Shown: positions 52,505-61,375 of the stretch, in pieces
Layout of the letters: each line of letters starts with the position of its first letter
Numbering within the stretch: the stretch's first letter is position 1
Origin: Pedobacter cryoconitis
GTDB taxonomy: Bacteria; Bacteroidota; Bacteroidia; Sphingobacteriales; Sphingobacteriaceae
Assembly: GCF_014200605.1 (NCBI RefSeq)
Contig: NZ_JACHCE010000004.1
Span: forward strand, 1 to 64,000
Length of the DNA: 64,000 bases
Direction of reading: 5' to 3'
Translations under genes and position numbers: made by a program
The notes under the pieces: model-generated
What the model saw: the letters and a program-made list of their open reading frames with translations, nothing else
Database searches by the model: none
Told to the model about the DNA's origin: nothing

Positions 52505-53275
52505 TTTTTCAAAAAATTTGCCTTTAAACTGATATCTGATCTTTTGAGCAGTTACCTCACCATCTGATTTGATTAAGGGAATAGCTAATATTTTAGCCTT
52601 TTTATCATAAACAATTGAATAGTCAGGAGTATCCTGGTCCCTGTTAGCTTTACTGCTCAGATCCACTTCATAGCCCAGTTGATTTCTGATACCAGTCTTT
52701 GTCTTGATTAAAACAGCTTTGTCATTTAACTGACCATGCTCAATAGAGAAGATTTTTATATTGTGATAAGACAAGGCCGAACTTAAAATAGAGACACTTT
52801 GCGTGACATAAAATGTTTTATTTCCAGAAATCACATCATTGATCTGCGTATAAAAAGCACTGCCCGCCCCTTCCTGATTATTCTCATTTGATTTGACCAT
52901 AACTTTTTTTCCATCTCTGAACTGATAGATCTGGTTAAATCTCCTCATTGTTCCGCCCGTTTCATCATCCCATGAATATATCCTGAAATTCCCATCCTCA
53001 GAAGTCACGATTCTCATCCCGTTCTTTTCCAGGGCATCGAAATTATAATGTATCGTCTCTGGATTTGTGGCAGTGTATTTCAAAAGCATTTTGCTAAATA
53101 TTGAATCGTATTTCCATGCCGAATCCATAGGGCTGATTTTATCATCAGAATTCTGATAAGAAGCCCAGTAATTAATTTTGGCAAATGTATCATTCAGTTT
53201 TTTCTCCCCGCTTCTGGTTTTTTGTCCGAATGCTGAGGTAGTTAACAGTAAGAAAAGAGGGATTATTAATTTCAT
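52499..53275 (-). CDS. secreted protein of unknown function
   Basis: 258 residues from the ATG at 53275, where a clear signal peptide begins (MKLIIPLFLLLTTSAFGQ); the ORF could be extended to 53356, but that would place the signal internally. The mature protein is polar and β-rich, with no domain I recognise; it contains 'NFRIYSWDDETGGTMRRFNQ'. Similar Bacteroidetes periplasmic proteins of 250-280 residues are annotated only as hypothetical. It overlaps the end of the kinase gene and diverges from the P460 operon. Confidence 0.75.
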   Translation of the reverse strand: MKLIIPLFLLLTTSAFGQKTRSGEKKLNDTFAKINYWASYQNSDDKISPMDSAWKYDSIFSKMLLKYTATNPETIHYNFDALEKNGMRIVTSEDGNFRIYSWDDETGGTMRRFNQIYQFRDGKKVMVKSNENNQEGAGSAFYTQINDVISGNKTFYVTQSVSILSSALSYHNIKIFSIEHGQLNDKAVLIKTKTGIRNQLGYEVDLSSKANRDQDTPDYSIVYDKKAKILAIPLIKSDGEVTAQKIRYQFKGKFFEKL

Positions 53276-53482
53276 TGATATAGATAGATTAAGCTTTGCC
53301 AGTTTCAACGCTAAAATTAGGAAACAATTATCATACCAGTCAGTTTGCATTTTCATGGTTTTATATGGAGCGGCTCCCCCCTGCTATTGTCCAGCTTAAG
53401 GATCATTTGGCCAGCATGCCCATTTTAAGCTTTTATAAAGCTTTGGTTTTCGTAAATTTAGATACAGGAAATAATTCTAAAC

Positions 53483-54433
53483 ATGAATCAACCTTTTTAT
53501 AAACGAAGAACAGCAAAGGTATTAGTTGTACTTTTGATTTGTTTTGCTGCCATGCAGCTCTTTAGACCGGAATTAAAAAAGCAACCGGTAACCGCAGATT
53601 TTAATGGCCCTGAAAATGTAAAAGTCATTTTCAAAAAAGCCTGTTATGATTGCCATTCCAATGAAACAGATTTAAAGTGGTTTGATCATTTACAACCTGC
53701 TTACAGTATTGCTGTTGCAGATGTAGAAAATGGCAAATCTGGCCTTAACTTTTCAGAATGGGCTAATATGGCCCCTGGCGATCAAAAAGCCAAGTTATTC
53801 GAAATTCTTAACCAGATAACTACGGGGACGATGCCTTTGAAAAGTTATCAGCTATTGCATCATTCAGCAATCCTGAGCCCTGAGGAAATCGCTGTAGTCA
53901 AAAACTATGCGGCAGGTATGATTAAAGAGCATCCTGCAGATACTGCGCTGATCAATACCGCAGACAAGCAATTCAAAAACTGGAAAATACAAAATACCCA
54001 AACTCCAGAATTACCAAAAACCCTGACAGGTATCCCCTTTGAGCCCGATTATAAAAACTGGCAGGCCATTAGTTCAACTGACCGGACAGACAATGGGACC
54101 ATGCGCGTAGTTTTCGGAAACCCAATTGCCGTTAAAGCCATAGCAGAACATCATATTAATCCATGGCCCGATGGAACTATTATCGCTAAAGCTGCATGGG
54201 ACAAAATTGAGGATGCGGATGGGAATATAAAAGCCGGAGCTTTCAAGCAAGTAGAATACATGATTAAAGACAGCAATAAATATAAGAGTACCAAAGGCTG
54301 GGGCTGGGCCAGATTTAAAACGATGAAATTACTGCCTTACGGTAAAAATATAGGATATACCACCGAATGTATCAACTGTCACCGTCCTGTTTCTAATAAT
54401 GATTTTGTATTTACCCTCCCTGTTAAACAATAA
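53483..54433 (+). CDS. haem-binding / cytochrome P460 domain protein
   Basis: 316 residues. An N-terminal anchor (about 9-25) and a haem-binding domain with CYDCH (about residues 53-57) of the PF14376 type ('KKACYDCHSNETDLKWFDHL') span about 35-150. A cytochrome P460 domain follows (about 185-316; 'DNGTMRVVFGNPIAVKA', 'NPWPDGTIIAKAAWDKI', 'KGWGWARF') with a second motif CINCH near the C-terminus. So there are two covalent haem sites. It probably acts in periplasmic redox chemistry, perhaps with hydroxylamine or peroxide. The lipoprotein gene starts 3 nt after its stop. Confidence 0.88.
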   Translation: MNQPFYKRRTAKVLVVLLICFAAMQLFRPELKKQPVTADFNGPENVKVIFKKACYDCHSNETDLKWFDHLQPAYSIAVADVENGKSGLNFSEWANMAPGDQKAKLFEILNQITTGTMPLKSYQLLHHSAILSPEEIAVVKNYAAGMIKEHPADTALINTADKQFKNWKIQNTQTPELPKTLTGIPFEPDYKNWQAISSTDRTDNGTMRVVFGNPIAVKAIAEHHINPWPDGTIIAKAAWDKIEDADGNIKAGAFKQVEYMIKDSNKYKSTKGWGWARFKTMKLLPYGKNIGYTTECINCHRPVSNNDFVFTLPVKQ

Positions 54434-54436
54434 ATT

Positions 54437-54922
54437 ATGCAATTAAAACCACAATATTCAGTCTTTGTTCTGCTATTGCTAGTTGCAATAGGCTGTAAAC
54501 AACCAAACAATCATGCAGGTGAGTTAAATGATGCAGCGGGTTTACCACAAGCATTAAAATTCGATCAGCTGGGCTTCAAAGTCATTACCTCTATGATCAA
54601 TAAGAAAAATGCGACCATGTCTACCCTATATGGTAATCCCGGCGCATTGGATTATTCAAAAGCTAAAGCAGATAGCAATGCCAAAGACATGATCTTTGCC
54701 CTGGTTACCTGGAAACAGCAGGATGACGAAAGATGGTTCGGAGCAAAAATCCCCGGACAATTTCAAAGTGTAGAAATGGTGACATCCAAAACCAATGGCC
54801 CTGAAATCCAGACCTCCTATAAGATCTATAAAGGAAAAGAAGGCAAATGGCAGAACGATCCTTTAACTGAAAAAGCAAGAATAAAATATATCTTAGCGCA
54901 AACAGCTTCAGTAATGCCGTAA
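54437..54922 (+). CDS. P460-like lipoprotein lacking the haem motif
   Basis: 161 residues. Lipoprotein signal ending AIGC (Cys 20). The mature part (about 50-155) follows the P460 fold pattern with 'MSTLYGNPGAL', 'IFALVTWKQQDDERWFGAKI' and 'VEMVTSKTNGPEIQTSYKIY', but no CxxCH is present, so it should not carry covalent haem. It follows the haem-binding P460 gene by 3 nt and precedes the LytS-like kinase gene, so it may be a partner or sensor subunit. This is inference. Confidence 0.7.
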   Translation: MQLKPQYSVFVLLLLVAIGCKQPNNHAGELNDAAGLPQALKFDQLGFKVITSMINKKNATMSTLYGNPGALDYSKAKADSNAKDMIFALVTWKQQDDERWFGAKIPGQFQSVEMVTSKTNGPEIQTSYKIYKGKEGKWQNDPLTEKARIKYILAQTASVMP

Positions 54923-54945
54923 ATTTGATCAAATCACTTGATTTA

Positions 54946-55974
54946 ATGACTCCAGATAAATTCAATAATTCAGCTAATAAATCAATTTTCTTTGTCTCCG
55001 CAAAAATCATTTGGTTTAGTTCCCTATTTATGGGGATACTGGCCTCTGTCCCAAAAATTCTGCAGCTTCATATTACAGCTGCAGAATTAGTAATGGATGC
55101 TGTGATTGCTTTTGTATTCTCCATTTCTGTCTGGTATTTCAACATCTATGGATTGCCAAAATTTTCGAACGTTCAGGTTACCAACAGATTTTTTAATCTC
55201 AAGCTTCTTTACAGTCTCTCAACTGGCATAGTCTTTATGTTGGTTTTTGTGGTTTTTCATCAGCTATTATTCCCGAAATATGATTTTCAGTCCATGATCC
55301 TGATGTACCAGTTTCGTGGGATACTGATTAATCTGACTATCTGCATGTTTTTGTATTTTCTTTATCAGACCTATAGAAATCATCAGATTGAGATTGAATT
55401 GGGGAATGTTAAAGCCGATCACCTATCTGCACAATATGAGTTACTGAAACATCAGGTCAACCCGCATTTTCTTTTCAATAGTCTGAATACCTTAAAATCA
55501 ATGGTAGAAATTGATGACGAACATATCTCAGAATTTATATTGAACCTATCAGATTTTTATAGATTTACCCTCGAGAAACGTAAACAGGATCTTATTCCTT
55601 TAGCAGACGAATTGAATATTTTGCATTCTTATATGTTTTTGTTGCGTGCCAGGTTCGAAGAAGGAATTATTTTTGATGATCAGATGTCCGAACAATATGC
55701 AACATCATTAATACCTCCGTTTACCTTACAGCTACTAGTCGAAAACTGTATAAAACACAATGTAGTTTCACTTGAACAACCCTTAACTATCTCTTTATAT
55801 ATCAATGACAATATGCTGCATGTTAAAAACAATCTGCAGTTAAAAATGACCTCCGATCCTTCTATTCAAATGGGACTGGAAAATATCAATGAGCGTTACC
55901 AGCATCTGACCCGCAAAAACATTGCAATAGAGAAAAATCAAGATTCATTCACTGTTAAACTTCCATTGATATGA
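54946..55974 (+). CDS. LytS-like sensor histidine kinase (His_kinase family)
   Basis: 342 residues from the ATG at 54946 (MTPDKFNNS); the alternative start at 54925 is a TTG. Four hydrophobic segments (about 20-150) form the sensor part, followed by the His_kinase signature 'LKHQVNPHFLFNSLNTLKSM' (about 170-190) with the phospho-accepting His, then the ATPase part with 'QLLVENCIKHNVVS' and 'MGLENINERYQHL'. It ends with a 4-nt ATGA overlap into its LytTR regulator. It follows the P460 operon closely, so it may sense the redox or haem state. Confidence 0.9.
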   Translation: MTPDKFNNSANKSIFFVSAKIIWFSSLFMGILASVPKILQLHITAAELVMDAVIAFVFSISVWYFNIYGLPKFSNVQVTNRFFNLKLLYSLSTGIVFMLVFVVFHQLLFPKYDFQSMILMYQFRGILINLTICMFLYFLYQTYRNHQIEIELGNVKADHLSAQYELLKHQVNPHFLFNSLNTLKSMVEIDDEHISEFILNLSDFYRFTLEKRKQDLIPLADELNILHSYMFLLRARFEEGIIFDDQMSEQYATSLIPPFTLQLLVENCIKHNVVSLEQPLTISLYINDNMLHVKNNLQLKMTSDPSIQMGLENINERYQHLTRKNIAIEKNQDSFTVKLPLI

Positions 55975-56735
55975 ATATTGTCATTATAGAGGATGAGATT
56001 AAAACTGCTAAAGCATTAGCGAAAATGATCACATCCATTCAACCTGGTGCTAAAATTACAGCGACCATTCAAAGTGTCAAAACAGCAGTGACTTATCTTT
56101 CGGCGAATGTTCATCCTGATCTTATATTTATGGATGTTCAACTGGCTGATGGCAATTGCTTTGAGATCTTTAAACAGACGCAGGTACTTTCTCCCGTCAT
56201 TTTTTGTACAGCTTTTGATGAGTATGCAATGGATGCTTTTAAGACCAACGGTGTAGATTATATTCTAAAACCTTTTTCGCAGGAGAGCCTGGACATTGCA
56301 TTTAAAAAAGTTGCTTTACTCCAGAACTTCTTCCAGGTCAATGAACAAGCCTCAGCCAGAATCAATACACTGCTGGATAATAAAGAGACAACTGGTAAAA
56401 AAGGCTTTTTGGTGTTTAAAAACAATAAATACGTGACCATTCAAACTGATGATATTGCCTTTTTTTATATCATTGATGAGCTGACCACACTGGTAACCTT
56501 TACGCAGCAGGAATATGGGATTTCACAATCGTTGGAAGAACTTTACAAGGTGCTGAACCCAAAACAGTTCTTCCGGATTAACCGCCAGTATCTGATCAGC
56601 TATAGTGCTGTTAAAGAAGTAGAGCATTACTTTGCCCGTAAACTGATCGTCAAACTAAATATCTCTACCAGCCAGCAATTAATAGTTGGTAAAGATAAGG
56701 CCACTTTATTCCTGAACTGGCTGGACAACCCCTGA
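55971..56735 (+). CDS. LytTR-family response regulator
   Basis: 254 residues. The receiver domain (1-120) has 'IVIIEDEIKTAKALAKMI', the phospho-accepting Asp in 'DLIFMDVQLADGNCFEI' and 'VDYILKPFSQ'. A linker leads to a LytTR DNA-binding domain (about 145-250, 'FFYIIDELTTLVTF', 'FFRINRQYLISYSAVKEVEH'). It overlaps the kinase gene by 4 nt (ATGA), the usual translational coupling for this pair. Its targets are unknown but may include the P460 operon. Confidence 0.92.
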   Translation: MNIVIIEDEIKTAKALAKMITSIQPGAKITATIQSVKTAVTYLSANVHPDLIFMDVQLADGNCFEIFKQTQVLSPVIFCTAFDEYAMDAFKTNGVDYILKPFSQESLDIAFKKVALLQNFFQVNEQASARINTLLDNKETTGKKGFLVFKNNKYVTIQTDDIAFFYIIDELTTLVTFTQQEYGISQSLEELYKVLNPKQFFRINRQYLISYSAVKEVEHYFARKLIVKLNISTSQQLIVGKDKATLFLNWLDNP

Positions 56736-56754
56736 TTATCCAAATGATTTATTT

Positions 56755-56762
56755 TACCTTTG
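56755..56762 (+). promoter_or_regulatory. -7 promoter element of the cation efflux gene
   Basis: TACCTTTG matches TAnnTTTG exactly and lies 31 nt before the ATG at 56794; no TTG box at the standard distance. An AAAGGGA just upstream of the start could assist initiation. Confidence 0.4.
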
Positions 56763-56793
56763 GAATCTAAAAAGCAAAGATTAAAAGGGATTC

Positions 56794-57663
56794 ATGACAA
56801 ATCATCAAAAAGCTATACGGACAACATATTTCAGTATAGCGAGTAATACTGTACTTGCAATCATCAAAGGAGTTGCAGGCATCTTCGGAAACTCTTATGC
56901 TTTGATAGCCGATGCAATAGAATCAACTGCAGATATTTTCTCTTCATTTCTCGTTCTTTTCGGGCTTAAATATACCAGCAGGCCAGCAGATGAAAATCAC
57001 CCTTATGGTCATGGAAGAGCAGAACCTCTGATTACCTTCCTGGTTGTCGGTTTCCTGATTACCTCTGCTACGATTATAGCTTACGAAAGTATTCAAAACA
57101 TAGGGACTCCGCATGGTTTACCCAAACCCTGGACTTTATTTCTACTTGCAGCACTCATGGTATGGAAAGAAATCTCTTTCCGTAAAGTCATGAAAAAAGC
57201 GATAGAGACCAATAGTTCTTCCTTAAAAGCAGATGCCTGGCATCACCGCAGTGATGCAATTACTTCTGTTGCAGCGTTTATAGGGATCTCAGTTGCATTA
57301 ATTTTGGGTAAAGGTTATGAGTCAGCAGACGATATTGCAGCTCTTTTCGCTGCCGCTTTCATCCTTTATAACAGTTATAAGATTTTCCGTCCGGCTTTAG
57401 GGGAAATCATGGACGAGCATTTATACGATGACCTGGTGATCAGTATTAAAGAGGTTTCAACAACGGTAAAAGGTGTCATCGATACTGAGAAATGTTATGT
57501 ACGTAAAGCCGGCATGCAATATCATGTTGACCTTCATGCTATCGTTGATGCAAGTATCAGCGTAAAAGAAGGTCATGAGATTGCACACCGTCTGCAGGAT
57601 ACACTGCGTGAGAAAATGCCTGAACTTGCCCATGTTTTAATCCATATTGAACCAAACAGCTAA
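56794..57663 (+). CDS. cation diffusion facilitator transporter
   Basis: 289 residues with the standard CDF plan: six transmembrane helices (about 12-200) and a cytoplasmic C-terminal domain (about 205-289) with metal-binding His residues ('YHVDLHAIVDASISVKEGHE', 'HRLQDTLREKMPELAHVLIH'). Metal-site motifs in helices 2 and 5 are 'ADAIESTAD' and 'ADAWHHRSDAI' and the 'HPYGHGRAEPL' loop. It exports Zn2+, Fe2+, Co2+ or Cd2+. It is followed by a convergent LysR gene 6 nt away. Confidence 0.92.
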   Translation: MTNHQKAIRTTYFSIASNTVLAIIKGVAGIFGNSYALIADAIESTADIFSSFLVLFGLKYTSRPADENHPYGHGRAEPLITFLVVGFLITSATIIAYESIQNIGTPHGLPKPWTLFLLAALMVWKEISFRKVMKKAIETNSSSLKADAWHHRSDAITSVAAFIGISVALILGKGYESADDIAALFAAAFILYNSYKIFRPALGEIMDEHLYDDLVISIKEVSTTVKGVIDTEKCYVRKAGMQYHVDLHAIVDASISVKEGHEIAHRLQDTLREKMPELAHVLIHIEPNS

Positions 57664-57668
57664 ACAGG

Positions 57669-58553
57669 TTAGCCTTTTGTATTGCTGTAATGTTCAACAA
57701 ACCATTTCAATGCGGGATTCCTATTGGTCTGTTTATAAGCTACAACCACTTCAGTATTGACCGGGATATCTGTTAATTCAATAAAGGAGATTTTCAAATG
57801 TTCATACTGCTTTTTAAGTGATAAAGGCAATATTGATACACCAAGCCCGGCTTCTACTAATTGTAAGATGGAATGCACATTATTGGCTTCATGTGTGATG
57901 TCAGGTGTAAATTGCATCCGCTGACAGATTTCAAGTAGTTTATGGTTGTAATGAGGAGCAAATTCTTTATTGAAAAATATGAATGGGCTCTTTTTCAAAA
58001 AGACAGCCAGTTCCTCATTTGTATTAAATTTTTCTGTAGAAAAAGGAATAACGACTATAAAGGGATCAAAAAATAAGGTCTTAACAATTAATTTTTCAGA
58101 GATAACCGGAGCCCTTAAAATACCTACATCCAGTTTTCCCTGTTCCAGTGCTTTTATCTGGCTGATTGTCGGCAATTCAAATAAGCCTGTTTTAATATGA
58201 GGGAATTCTTTACGCATGGCCTTTAAAATCTCTGCCAGGTAAGACTGATAAACAGAACTGATATAACCTATCTTCAATTCTCCGCTTACACTTAAGTGAA
58301 TTTGCCGGACTATACTTTTACTTTCTTCTAATCTGGCAAAAATAGTATCTACTTCAGCTTTGAAATATTTCCCGGCATCTGTTAAAGTAACTCTTTTATT
58401 ATCACGTGTAAATAGCTGTACTGCTAATTCTTCTTCCAGTTCTTTGATCTGCCGGCTTAATGGTGGCTGAGAGATAAAAAGTTTAGCCGCTGCTTTTGTA
58501 AAATGCAATTCTTCAGCAACAGTTTTAAAATATAAAAGATGTCTGAGCTCCAT
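57669..58553 (-). CDS. LysR-family transcriptional regulator
   Basis: 294 residues, full length. N-terminal winged HTH 'LHFTKAAAKLFISQPPLSRQ' and 'IKELEEELAVQLFTR' (about 17-56), then the two-lobed substrate-binding domain (about 90-290, 'GELKIGYISSVYQSYLAEIL'). It is divergent from the methyltransferase gene, the common LysR arrangement, and the gap has a fitting operator. The effector is unknown. Confidence 0.92.
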   Translation of the reverse strand: MELRHLLYFKTVAEELHFTKAAAKLFISQPPLSRQIKELEEELAVQLFTRDNKRVTLTDAGKYFKAEVDTIFARLEESKSIVRQIHLSVSGELKIGYISSVYQSYLAEILKAMRKEFPHIKTGLFELPTISQIKALEQGKLDVGILRAPVISEKLIVKTLFFDPFIVVIPFSTEKFNTNEELAVFLKKSPFIFFNKEFAPHYNHKLLEICQRMQFTPDITHEANNVHSILQLVEAGLGVSILPLSLKKQYEHLKISFIELTDIPVNTEVVVAYKQTNRNPALKWFVEHYSNTKG

Positions 58554-58573
58554 ACCAATAATACCTTACAAGT

Positions 58574-58595
58574 ATCATACTTTGATAAATATGAT
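58574..58595. promoter_or_regulatory. LysR-type operator candidate
   Basis: ATCATA (58574-58579) and TATGAT (58590-58595) form a perfect 6-bp dyad with a 10-nt centre, containing the T-N11-A spacing of LysR boxes, in the 93-nt gap between the LysR and methyltransferase genes. Confidence 0.5.
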
Positions 58596-58646
58596 ATTTT
58601 TCAAATATGACAAATGCTGTTAGCTTTAACAAATTAAAATTTAGAT

Positions 58647-59369
58647 ATGAATACAGGAAATTCACAAAAAGCCACTAACCAGGAAATTAAAGAAAGATTT
58701 GATCAGGATGTTGAACGCTTCTCTAATCTTGAATCCGGACAGCAAACAACTATTGATGCCCCCCTTACCATGGAATTATGTACTGAGGCTGCAAAATACA
58801 TTAATCCGGATGCCAGAGAACTGCTTGATATAGGTTGTGGTGCAGGCAATTATACTTTGAAAATGTTAAGTAAAATCCCCGGATTAAACTGTACCCTGAA
58901 CGATTTAAGTTTACCCATGCTGGAAAAAGCAAAAGAAAGAGTTTCTGCAAATACAAATGGTCAGATAACTGTGATACAGGATGATATGCGTAACCTGGAT
59001 TTACCGGATAATCATTTTGACATTGTGCTTGCCGCTGCTACATTTCATCATTTGCGCACCGACGAAGATTGGGAACTTATGTTTACTAAGGTATATAAAG
59101 CGCTTAAACCTGGTGGATGTATTTGGATTTCGGATTTAATCACGCATGATTCTGAACCAATTAATCAGCTTTTTCAGGATAAATATGGTAAATATCTGGA
59201 AACATTGGGCGGCCCTGAATATAGACAAAAGGTGTTTGATTATATTGCTTATGAGGATACCCCACGCTCGGTTAGCTATCAACTGAATCTGTTAAATAAG
59301 GCAGGATTTAAAAAGACTGAAATACTCCATAAAAATTCATATTTCGCTGCTTTTGGAGGAATAAAATAA
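58647..59369 (+). CDS. class I SAM-dependent methyltransferase
   Basis: 240 residues. Motif I 'LLDIGCGAGNYTLKML' (about 65-80) binds SAM, followed by 'LNDLSLPMLEKAKERV', 'DDMRNLDLPDNHFDIVLAAA' and 'KALKPGGCIWISDLITHD'. It belongs to the Methyltransf_25/11-like group. The substrate is unknown. It is divergent from the LysR gene and probably its target, and ends near a large inverted repeat. Confidence 0.9.
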   Translation: MNTGNSQKATNQEIKERFDQDVERFSNLESGQQTTIDAPLTMELCTEAAKYINPDARELLDIGCGAGNYTLKMLSKIPGLNCTLNDLSLPMLEKAKERVSANTNGQITVIQDDMRNLDLPDNHFDIVLAAATFHHLRTDEDWELMFTKVYKALKPGGCIWISDLITHDSEPINQLFQDKYGKYLETLGGPEYRQKVFDYIAYEDTPRSVSYQLNLLNKAGFKKTEILHKNSYFAAFGGIK

Positions 59370-59556
59370 ATCTCTTCAAATAGCTGATAGCTAATGTAGT
59401 AACCTGGTTTTGTCCAGACATGATTCAGAGCTGTTTCAGGGATGCTGCAAACCTAATCCAATTTTTATCTTTAAAGATGTAAAAAGCGATGAGTTTTCCA
59501 GGAGTGTCTATTGCGGAAGATTTACAGGCTAATACAATATATCCTTTGATTATAAA

Positions 59557-59622
59557 GTGTGCAGCTATACCATTAGTTATTAATAACATTAGCTACTAAA
59601 ATTAATGGTATAGCCTGCACAC
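59557..59622. repeat. large inverted repeat between convergent genes
   Basis: GTGTGCAGCTATACCATTA (59557-59575) is complementary to the segment at 59603-59622 over 19 bases with a single extra G in the right arm. The loop contains a 12-nt palindrome, GTTATTAATAAC. It lies between the convergent methyltransferase and SDR genes and may be a bidirectional terminator or a remnant of a small mobile repeat. Confidence 0.5.
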
Positions 59623-59644
59623 CTGTAATCAGTATTCAAATATT

Positions 59645-60556
59645 TTAAGGCTGACCGTTACCTCCGGCTGCTCCATAGATCTGACCAGTAGCATAACTTG
59701 CGTCGCTGGCTGCGAGCTGTACATATATGGAAGCAAGTTCGGCCGGCTGCCCTGCTCTTCCTAAAGGGGCATCGGCACCAAACTGTTTTAATTTTTCCAT
59801 AGTCGCACCACCACTTACCTGCAAAGCTGTCCAGATGGGTCCGGGAGCGACTCCGTTAACACGAATCCCCTTTGGCCCCAATTGTTTAGCCAGTGACTTT
59901 ACAAAGCTTGTGGTCGCTGCTTTAGTTTGTGCATAATCATATAGTTCAGCAGAGGGGTCTGTAGCCTGAACTGAGGTAGTACCAATAATCACAGATCCTG
60001 GCTTAAGATGAGGCAATGCAGCTTTAATAATCCAGAAAGGTGCATATATATTAGTCTTCATCGTCCAGTCAAATTGCGCTGTACTAATGTCAAGAATAGA
60101 CTCATGGGTTTGCTGTCTGCCTGCATTACTTACTAAAATATCTAACCCACCAAGACCTTTTACAGCATCTTCAACCAGTTTTTTGCAGAATGATTCTTCT
60201 CTCAGGTCACCAGGAATAGCGATTGCTTTACGCCCTGCTTTTTTAATCAGTTCAATAACCTCTTTAGCATCTGGTTCTTCATCTGGTAAGTAATTAATGG
60301 CAACGTCAGCACCTTCCCTTGCATAAGCAATCGCAGCCGCTCTGCCCATACCAGAATCTCCACCAGTAATTAAGGCTTTACGTCCGGCCAGTCTGCCTGA
60401 ACCTACGTAACTTTTCTCTCCATGATCTGGTACCGGAGTCATTTTTCCTGCTAAACCAGGCCAGGGCTGTGTTTGTTCCTGATAAGGTGGTCTGGGATAT
60501 TTTGTAGCCGGATCTTCAAGTGGTTTACTTGTTACTTTTTTATGCTCTTCTTTCAT
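59645..60556 (-). CDS. SDR family oxidoreductase, extended N-terminus
   Basis: 303 residues from the ATG at 60556 (MKEEHKKVTSKPLEDP); the start at 60604 is a TTG. A proline-rich N-terminal extension of about 60 residues ('YPRPPYQEQTQPWPGLAGKM') precedes the Rossmann motif ALITGGDSGMGRAAAIAYA, 'VSNAGRQQTHE', 'IGTTSVQATDP' and the 'YDYAQTKAATTSFV' Tyr/Lys. This layout is that of YghA/YhxC-like general stress SDRs. It lies 54 nt downstream of the AlkB gene on the same strand and may be co-transcribed. Confidence 0.9.
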   Translation of the reverse strand: MKEEHKKVTSKPLEDPATKYPRPPYQEQTQPWPGLAGKMTPVPDHGEKSYVGSGRLAGRKALITGGDSGMGRAAAIAYAREGADVAINYLPDEEPDAKEVIELIKKAGRKAIAIPGDLREESFCKKLVEDAVKGLGGLDILVSNAGRQQTHESILDISTAQFDWTMKTNIYAPFWIIKAALPHLKPGSVIIGTTSVQATDPSAELYDYAQTKAATTSFVKSLAKQLGPKGIRVNGVAPGPIWTALQVSGGATMEKLKQFGADAPLGRAGQPAELASIYVQLAASDASYATGQIYGAAGGNGQP

Positions 60557-60610
60557 AGGATAAGATTTGATGTTTACCAGGGGTTGAACATTATACCGTA
60601 TCAAATGTTT

Positions 60611-61228
60611 TTAGAAAAAATTATTCACTATTCTGAAGGTCAGGTTTACTCTTGCGCGCATCGGTTTTTTTGATTTTGGCACCCGATGTTCCCAATCTGT
60701 TTGTAAATTACCTTTCATCACCATCAACGCACCACTTTCCAGTCTGATTGAATATTTATCAGAATGATCCTGTTTGTTTCGGATCTCAAATGTCCTCACC
60801 TGGCCAAAACTCACTGAGCCAATAACCGGATGTGTGCCTAAAGCTTTTTCATTGTCACTATGCCAGGCTACAGAATCATTTCCGTCCCGGTAATAATTCA
60901 GCAGTACGCTGTTAAAGGTTACACCGGCAATCGCCTCTACCCTTTGTTTAATCATCAGAAGTTCCGGAGTCCAGTTTAAAGGTGCAGATTTACGTAAAGA
61001 CGTATAATCGTATGTTTCTTCATTGGCATACCAGGCTGTAAGCCTTGGTGTAAGCACCTGTTTATCATACATTTTTACTACCTTTTGCTGCCAGGGTGTT
61101 CCGGCAATAAATTTTTGCAGCAGCATATTACATTCCTTTTCATCAAATAACCCGGGCTGATAGGCTAAAAGTTCAGTTGGAAGTCCTGGACTCTGCCCTG
61201 CCTCAGCAAAAATACTCAATTGTTCCAT
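60611..61228 (-). CDS. AlkB-like 2-oxoglutarate/Fe(II)-dependent dioxygenase
   Basis: 205 residues. The iron site is seen in 'YYRDGNDSVAWHSDNEKAL' (HxD) and in the distal His of 'TDWEHRVPKSKK', and the 2-oxoglutarate site in 'ARVNLTFR'. 'TAWYANEETYDYTSL' is the nucleotide lid of the AlkB family. The enzyme should remove alkyl groups from nucleic-acid bases. The -7 promoter element ends 4 nt before the ATG, which suggests a leaderless or nearly leaderless mRNA. Confidence 0.9.
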   Translation of the reverse strand: MEQLSIFAEAGQSPGLPTELLAYQPGLFDEKECNMLLQKFIAGTPWQQKVVKMYDKQVLTPRLTAWYANEETYDYTSLRKSAPLNWTPELLMIKQRVEAIAGVTFNSVLLNYYRDGNDSVAWHSDNEKALGTHPVIGSVSFGQVRTFEIRNKQDHSDKYSIRLESGALMVMKGNLQTDWEHRVPKSKKPMRARVNLTFRIVNNFF

Positions 61229-61232
61229 AAAA

Positions 61233-61263
61233 CAAATTTATACTAATATTTTTAGTATTTCAA
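61233..61263 (-). promoter_or_regulatory. promoter of the AlkB-like gene
   Basis: On the minus strand a TTG (61263-61261), 20-nt spacer and TAAATTTG (61240-61233) match the Bacteroidetes consensus fully. Confidence 0.7.
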
Positions 61264-61271
61264 TTATTGTT

Positions 61272-61279
61272 TATATTTG
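61272..61279 (+). promoter_or_regulatory. -7 element facing the PAS kinase gene
   Basis: TATATTTG fits TAnnTTTG and lies 96 nt before the ATG at 61376, back to back with the AlkB promoter; no clear TTG box. Confidence 0.4.
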
Positions 61280-61375
61280 TAAACAGGTAAACATTTTAAC
61301 AACGATTTAAGTTATTAAAGAATTAAAAGAGTTAAAACTTAAAATCTATATTTACGTTCTACTGAATAAATTACT

